This document shows positions 58,534 to 64,000 of a DNA stretch of 64,000 nt, piece after piece (position 1 is the first letter of the stretch; each line of letters begins with the position of its first letter). Origin of the DNA: Collybiopsis luxurians FD-317 M1 (Eukaryota; Basidiomycota; Agaricomycetes; Agaricales; Omphalotaceae); the NCBI GenBank assembly GCA_000827265.1, contig KN834803.1:234682-298681 (forward strand), written 5' to 3'. The position numbers and the translations under genes were made by a program. The notes under the pieces are model-generated. The model did no database searches and was not told where the DNA came from. It was given only the letters and a program-made list of their open reading frames with translations.

Positions 58534-59680
58534 TCTCTGCTTGGGATGATGAGGGGACCAGAGAAGGCAGTGATCCGCAGAACCAGCTCTTTGAAGCATG
58601 GCGTTTAATAAAGTTTCTCCCACAGGCCACGCATTAAAAGGCGTTTCGGCCGTTCTTCAAATTAGTCTAGTACTAGAAAGACTGTATAATGCGACCATCC
58701 AGGACGCCGAGAAAATCAAAGTCGTGTCACACGAAAGTCCCTTTTCCTGACCAGCTTGCTAAGCCTTTCATTAGCTACCGAATATTTAGCTTATACAGTC
58801 TTGAACCGATGCCCTTAATGCTTCTTTGCTTTCCTGGATTTCGATTAGCTTGGAAGCTTGGAAAAAGTAAATTGTATAAGGGGGCGCGTATCATCGTGTG
58901 TATTACTCTTAGAGTTCAAAGGAGAAAAGGATTTCGGTGAACGATATTAAGATTTCGGATGAAGCCGGAGAGGTAGACGCCAGAGTGGACGCTCGTTATC
59001 CTCGTTGTCTCCCTCAAGAGGCCATTATCATTCCCGAATTGATATCGCAGGTAAAATTTTAAACCATTCAAAGACAAAATAGATGTATCAATTGGTGAAC
59101 ATGTTGCTGACATCAATTGACTACTATACTTATCCTCTTTTCCTACCTTCCGCGGCTCCGCCCTCCATCATAACCAATCAAACGTATCAGTCTTCATCAC
59201 ATAGACTCTACCAACAAGGCCCGTATTGAGGTGTCTTGATTGCCCTCGGTCGAACTGTCTTCGCAGAACGAAGTATGTCCACTCCACGGCTGCCCAAAAA
59301 CATCATTCGAAAAAATTGTGAAAAGGTCACCTTTCTCAGTTAATCCTAGGCAAGATATCAACAATTGCGACCCAAATTGTTTTTACAAAAGGAATCCTTT
59401 TTCATTAGATATTCCCTTTGAAAAAGGGTACCTTTGCCGGGAGAGAAACAAAACGGGCAACGTTTTGGCAGTAATTGGGGCATTGCCCGTTTTGTTTCTC
59501 GGCCGAAAAACATTAAATTCTTAAAAACATTTTCCACTCGACAATGTCCATGTTTTTCATTCAGAAATTTTACTGGAGAGGGTAACATTATTCATAGAAT
59601 TTTTCGGTCTATTTTACCTTTGTTAGTTTCACCGCATTGCGCAGTGGCTAAAAATAAAGTGTAAGCATCTCCTCCATTGT
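58534..59680. other. No gene; contains an inverted repeat
   Basis: Upstream region of copy III, then AT-rich DNA with an 18-bp inverted repeat at 59443-59500 (listed separately). Confidence 0.4.
59443..59500. repeat. Perfect 18-bp inverted repeat, 22-base spacer
   Basis: GAGAAACAAAACGGGCAA at 59443-59460 and its exact reverse complement at 59483-59500. A shorter CCTTTTTC/GAAAAAGG pair lies just to the left (about 59394-59427). Confidence 0.8.
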
Positions 59681-60069
59681 TCAAGCAGATGTCTGACAAT
59701 CATTACTTACCTCTTCAGGTAGTGAATCATATTCCTTCCCATTGATTCTATTCGTGACTCCAGCTTTATTCTGATACTTGCAAAGATAATTAAGATGTCC
59801 AACCAAACTGCTCCGCAGTAGTATATGCCCTTTTCCTCGATTGAACTTGGTGAGATTACTTTGTCGAATACTCAAAGACTGAACGTCTGGTTATGGCTAG
59901 GAGGAAGTGTGATCAGAACTTCTGAATGCTTAAGTACATGTATGAACTTCCAAAAGGTGTTTCCAAAACCTGTACATATGTCAGAATCAGGTGGAATCGC
60001 GGTTGGGACCTTGGGTGTAGGTTGCGCATAGCTCCTTGACAGCCTTAGCGGTTTACAGTAGCAATTCAA
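59681..60069 (-). pseudogene. Remnant of the tandem coiled-coil family, C-terminal domain exon (copy IV)
   Basis: Two overlapping frames match exon 6 of copies I-III. One (60069-59872) has VLKHSEVLITLPPSHNQTF. The next (59875-59681) has NLTKFNRGKGHILLRSSLVG, GHLNYLCKYQ and NGKEYDSLPEE, followed by a GTAAGT-like donor. A frame change separates them, and neither the coiled-coil exons nor the final exon is found nearby. Confidence 0.65.
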
Positions 60070-61631
60070 TACTCATATTCGCAGTGTTATCTTCATTCCC
60101 GCTACCTCTTTAGAGTAGAGGGTATTGCGCTTCGCTTTGGCCGTAACCATGGCAAAAATGTCCGAGTCGCGTGACTCTCACGTGAAAAGTCACGCCATCT
60201 TACACTGCCGTTCGGCGATTTTCCTTTCTTTCTGTTGTTGAATCCCATGCTCCTCAAGGCCTCATTACTGTAAGCAATGTGCCTGCGACGTACCAGCTGA
60301 GCAACTCCCCCATTCGGTGGTATCCTCATCATTCCTGAAGAAACTGGGTCATCCTGCAACAACCTCACCATTTTCCTTAATCGTAACCACATCTTCAGTA
60401 CAGCTGTCTACTAATTTCTGTCCAAACCAAACATGCCCCAACGCTTAACTGTCCTGCAACATTACATCAACTAGTTCCTGCTGTCTTACAGAGATGTAAA
60501 CATGCACCCCCTTCCAGATGTTGTAACTGATATATTTACCCACTATTACTGTCTGCCCATTCCTATCATTCAACAGTACTGTGCCTCTCATGGTATTTCA
60601 TTCCCAGTAGTTAATTGGGACTTATTGGTGCGCTTCACAAAACACTTGCTCATCATATCATCACTGGCTTGTGGGGCAACCTACATGCATTGCTCGATTC
60701 ACCTCTCTTCATAATGGTTTCTCTCAGTGATTTCATACTTGAGAATTGGGTCGATAATTTGGACTTGTCTGCTTTTCTAAAACAACACTCAGGGATCAAA
60801 ATTGTACAGCTGGACACTCACCATTGGTTAAATAAACCTCTAGTTTAGTTGAGAGAGGCATTGATGCAACAAAATTTCACTACATTCTGAGGCTTGCCAG
60901 CGAATGTCATTTGAAGACCAGGGCTCCCAATCTGGTTGAAGTGTGCATTGTCGGTCCACCTGTGAATGGCAGCATACTGTATAGAGACATAATTCGCCAA
61001 ATTAATAGAAGATACTGTCTGCAAATTCTTCACCTTTAGTGTCCATGGGGCTATGATAGTCACGACATATACATGTTCACGATGGGGATAAAAGGACTTT
61101 GTCTTTTTGAATGTGTGCTAGTTTATCCATTGTTTGGATAAATGTTGCATGGTTTTGACTTGAATGTTCTTCATTAGTAAATCCTGTTGGAGATCAATTT
61201 CCTTTTTGAGTTTTACTGCAAGATCTTCTTGGAAATGCCAGGTCTTAAATTGTTGAATATATGTATGAATGACTGCTCTTCCGACAACAGTATTTGTAAG
61301 TGGAATGGGGAGGCTATTGGACATGCTAGAGGACATTCAAACAAGAGTAAAGCTGTGGTAAAAGTTTATAGAATTGGAATGTATGAATGGTCACTTGTTA
61401 ATGTATATTGATAAGCAACAATTGATTACAATTTTCCAGACAAATAGCTGAAAAGTCATGAGCCTGTACATGAAGGTGGAACTGGAGGAGGTAGCGGGCA
61501 TTGCCGTGCAAGACGGCGCTAGTGTGGTTATTACTCTACCGGAGATAATCAATTTAAACCACGTGAAAGTACTAAGATAACATACTCGAGTATCTTCAAT
61601 CGAAGATGACATTGCTAAGGAAGTGGAATCA
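60070..61631. other. No supported gene
   Basis: Open frames at 60102-60392 minus (96 codons) and 60502-60848 plus have no recognisable content. CpG content falls again from about 60.4 kb rightwards. Confidence 0.35.
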
Positions 61632-61705
61632 GGTGTTGAAAAAGTAACTTGTTGAATTAAAACTTCGCTAACTTGTCCATACAAAAGCAACTTGACTAAC
61701 TTTTT
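61632..61705 (-). repeat. Truncated end of the inverted-repeat transposon family
   Basis: GGTGTTGAAAAAGTAACTTG, then AATTAAAACTTCGCTAACTT and ACAAAAGCAACTT, reads like the reverse complement of the right end at 29845-29914. The match stops after about 75 bases. Confidence 0.6.
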
Positions 61706-63269
61706 ATCTAAGCTTATTTTAGGAGACTCTGGCCAAGTACTATTGATCTAAGTTGCTTCGAGCTCACGGGCAATCGTTCTCATTTGTGTCAATGGAAAAC
61801 ATAGCTACCCATCAGATAGATCAGCGCTTACAATCTGAGAAAGTGACAGAGTTCAAATTTTGGATTTTAGGTGGCTTAATGTGGGAGAGAGGGCTGCCGC
61901 AAGGGATTGTGTGGCAATCATGAGTTCAAGATCGAGTTTAAGTTTGCAAATTCAATGCAATGGATGCTCGGCCACCTTCCCTGCATATGCCACAGTTGAC
62001 ATAGTCTGACACCAGTTGGAATGAGTTTATAGATATATTTCTTATTTTTTACACTATATATATGGTTCACCGCCCGCCTCAAGGCGCGTGATAGTAGATA
62101 CCTTGAATAGGAGAAACGGTTCCGACCCCCCAAATCCATTCTGTCCAAAATCATTCACCTACAAATTTAATCACGACATGATGGAATATTTAGGATTGAT
62201 TGTCTCACCAGAAGGTATTACTATGGATCCCACAAAGGTACAAGTCATTCAACAATGGCCAACTCTGCAAAGTCTTGAAGAACTGCAGTCCCTTTTAGGA
62301 TTTGCCAATTTTCATAGACACACTTTTGACCATTTTTCTGGAATTGATAAGGCTTGTGGCAAGCAGGCTGTAAAGGTGAAAAACTGGTATCTTGGGACAG
62401 CGGTGAACTACAAATTTACATTTTTTATGGATCTGAGACTTAGCCCCTGAGATACAAGGGTACGAGAATTCTTTGGCCGCACTCAGGAAGGAGTCGATGA
62501 CCGGAGCACTAGTGTTGGGAAGAACAGAATCGATCGATCGAAACAGTTTTCCTAGTTCAACTGACCACCAAAATCTGTGTATTTGTAGCACATAAACTCG
62601 CATATACATGCTATCATCAAGGCGAAATGCAACAATGATCCTTGGATTGAAGACCTCAATTAAGCTGAACAACAAACAAACTTGAGATGTGCTCAGCCGG
62701 CAGGACATTAGAGGTCAGGTCACTGAAGTCTGAGGGGAGGTGGAAATACATACAATGCTGTCCGATGCATGGAAAAGAGTTGGTGAGTCCTACAGCAATG
62801 CATCTCAAAGGGAATGAATATATTACTATGTTAGAGACATCTACGCTGTAAATGTGATTCACTGAATAATCTTGAAGTAGATGCTTCAGAAACCATACCA
62901 TCCATAAACGTATGAGTCATGGATGTATTAGTCATTCTTTTTCCTTAATATTGGTTAGTCTCCGTACTGACTGTCCAAACGATCTATCACGCCATATTGA
63001 AAGCCATGAGTTTGACTATGCCAATAATGAAGTTAACGAGGTCAGAAACAGCGAAATAGCTTCTGCATCTGCTAGAACATTGCAAATTACTTATCAAAAA
63101 TATTCAGTGTACCTCAGGATCATGACTAACGAGAAGGTCATTGTACACGAGGGCCAGCAAACAGGATTCATTGAGAACGCTGGTGCAGCCAGAGGTAAGT
63201 ACCAGTGAGGTTTGAAAACCCTTTTGCTATTAACTATAGGGCAGCGAAGCAGATTGTCCTAGTGCTGGT
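61706..63269. other. CpG-poor relic DNA, no intact gene
   Basis: Apart from the gypsy fragment, open frames (62295-62708 minus, 62912-63208 plus) carry no recognisable domain. Confidence 0.35.
62145..62350 (+). mobile_element. Ty3/gypsy reverse transcriptase fragment
   Basis: An open stretch reads FTYKFNHDMMEYLGLIVSPE, then GITMDPTKVQVIQQWPT and ELQSLLGFANFHRHTFDHFS. This is the conserved end of the RT and start of the connection region of Ty3/gypsy pol. No other part of an element is visible, and the fragment differs from the element at 19631. It is a short relic. Confidence 0.8.
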
Positions 63270-63612
63270 ATAAAAAGCACGCGACGTTGAGCGGCACTCA
63301 TATGCTTGTGAATGTTCAAATCCCGTCTTAACTCTGAGGAATTGTTCACCCGACAAACAAGATTGCTCACCCATTCCACATCGAGGAGATGAGTTGGTGG
63401 GGAAGAACAAAAGAAAAGGGCAGGTCCAGTGGAACCAGCTGCTTGAGGCATGTCATTCAGTCCCACAGACCCCACATTAGAAGCCAGTTTGTTACCCACC
63501 GTGTCGCTAGAGGTTTCATTTTTCACTTAGGCATGTTCATTGATTTCAATATTGGGAAAGCCGGAAAGGAGCGTCTCGATAGTGTAAATAAACTTATTAT
63601 AGAAGGCCAGGC
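63270..63612 (-). pseudogene. Remnant of the tandem coiled-coil family, 5' exon and promoter (copy V)
   Basis: The minus strand has DMPQAAGSTGPALF and, in a shifted frame, LLDVEWVSNLVCR, matching the 5' end and first exon of copies I and II (NDMPQTTGSADPALL, LLDVELVTNLVRR). The upstream block 63535-63612 also matches their promoters (TTCATTGAT, AATATTGGGAAAGCC and AGTGTAAATAAACTTAT). It stops abruptly at 63612, where the transposon begins. Confidence 0.65.
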
Positions 63613-64000
63613 GGGTGTTAACAAAGTAACTTTAAGTTACTTGGGTAACTTAAGTTAACTTGTCGCGACAAAGTTACTTTAAAGTTACTTAAGTTACTTT
63701 TTTTTCCCGCGCTTGACAGCTAACTTGCCGAGCCTCGGCAGAATGTAAGTCTCATTAAAACTTGCTTTTGACATATTACACATGTTTTTATTGTTGTTAA
63801 AGCATCTCTGTTGCAGAATTCTTTGAATCTCAATGTCATATGAGTGACATGGATGAATTAAATGCCCAATATTGCAAGTTTGACTGAATTTGCCTTTGTA
63901 CCATAAAGCATACATAGTGAGCCATCAGCATAAAGTGTCTCTGTGAACATTTCAGTATGCTATTGGTACTATTTGATAACACACAAGGCCATACTGACAT
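63613..64000 (+). mobile_element. Left end of a second inverted-repeat transposon, running off the window
   Basis: Begins GGGTGTTAACAAAGTAACTT and continues with the family's inner marks: TTGTCGCGACAAAG, a T-run, CGCTTGACAGCTAACTTGCC, GAGCCTCGGCAGAATG and CTCATTAAAAC. The right end lies beyond 64000. The minus-strand frame at 63694-63915 has no recognisable content. Confidence 0.75.

Noticed and set aside
61458..61580. Open frame starting MSLYMKVELEEVAG that looks like the start of a conserved small protein
   Set aside because: It ends after about 40 codons with no splice continuation and sits in relic DNA, so the similarity is too weak to call.

Overview
The window looks like genomic DNA of a mushroom-forming basidiomycete (Agaricomycete). 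The support is short phase-consistent introns of about 45-70 bp, a two-domain fungal tyrosinase, an AA9 cellulose-active oxygenase, a basidiomycete-type seven-helix membrane protein family, and a Ty3/gypsy retroelement. I see no viral, plasmid or prokaryotic features. Exon models were assembled by eye from splice consensus, reading-frame phase and paralogue comparison.

Layout. (1) 0.2-7 kb: a decaying cluster of small single-domain genes, two intact (2422-2879 minus, 4860-5290 plus) and three broken. (2) 9.6-12.3 kb: a divergent pair of longer paralogues whose N-terminal exons share the structure of the small genes, fused to a C-terminal domain resembling actinoporin-like pore formers. (3) 13.2-16.9 kb: a secreted small protein and a long acidic protein with a C-terminal zinc-finger-like motif, both minus strand. 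(4) 19.6-26.1 kb: a complete but inactivated Ty3/gypsy retrotransposon with 167-bp LTRs. (5) 27.6-29.9 kb: a 2.33-kb transposon with long terminal inverted repeats, a 9-bp target duplication and no visible transposase. (6) 30.8-32.2 kb: a membrane-protein gene with one nonsense codon; its intact paralogue is at 45.6-47.0 kb. (7) 36.6-51.8 kb: the best coding stretch, with tyrosinase, AA9, the membrane protein, an NAD(P)-binding reductase and an MFS transporter. (8) 52.1-58.5 kb: three tandem copies of a coiled-coil gene of unknown function, with two remnants further right. (9) 59-64 kb: relics of transposons and of the tandem family, ending inside another inverted-repeat element.

The window alternates between gene-bearing stretches with ordinary CpG content and repeat-bearing stretches that look CpG-poor. 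The two LTRs of the retroelement differ only by transitions. At four sites one copy has CA where the other has TG, the pattern expected from deamination of methylated CpG. Premature stops in the retroelement, the membrane-protein gene and a small-family pseudogene fit the same process. The most novel biology is the one-domain/two-domain gene family on the left and the tandem coiled-coil family on the right. No metabolic pathway links the genes, although the AA9 enzyme, tyrosinase and transporter fit a saprotrophic or wood-associated lifestyle.
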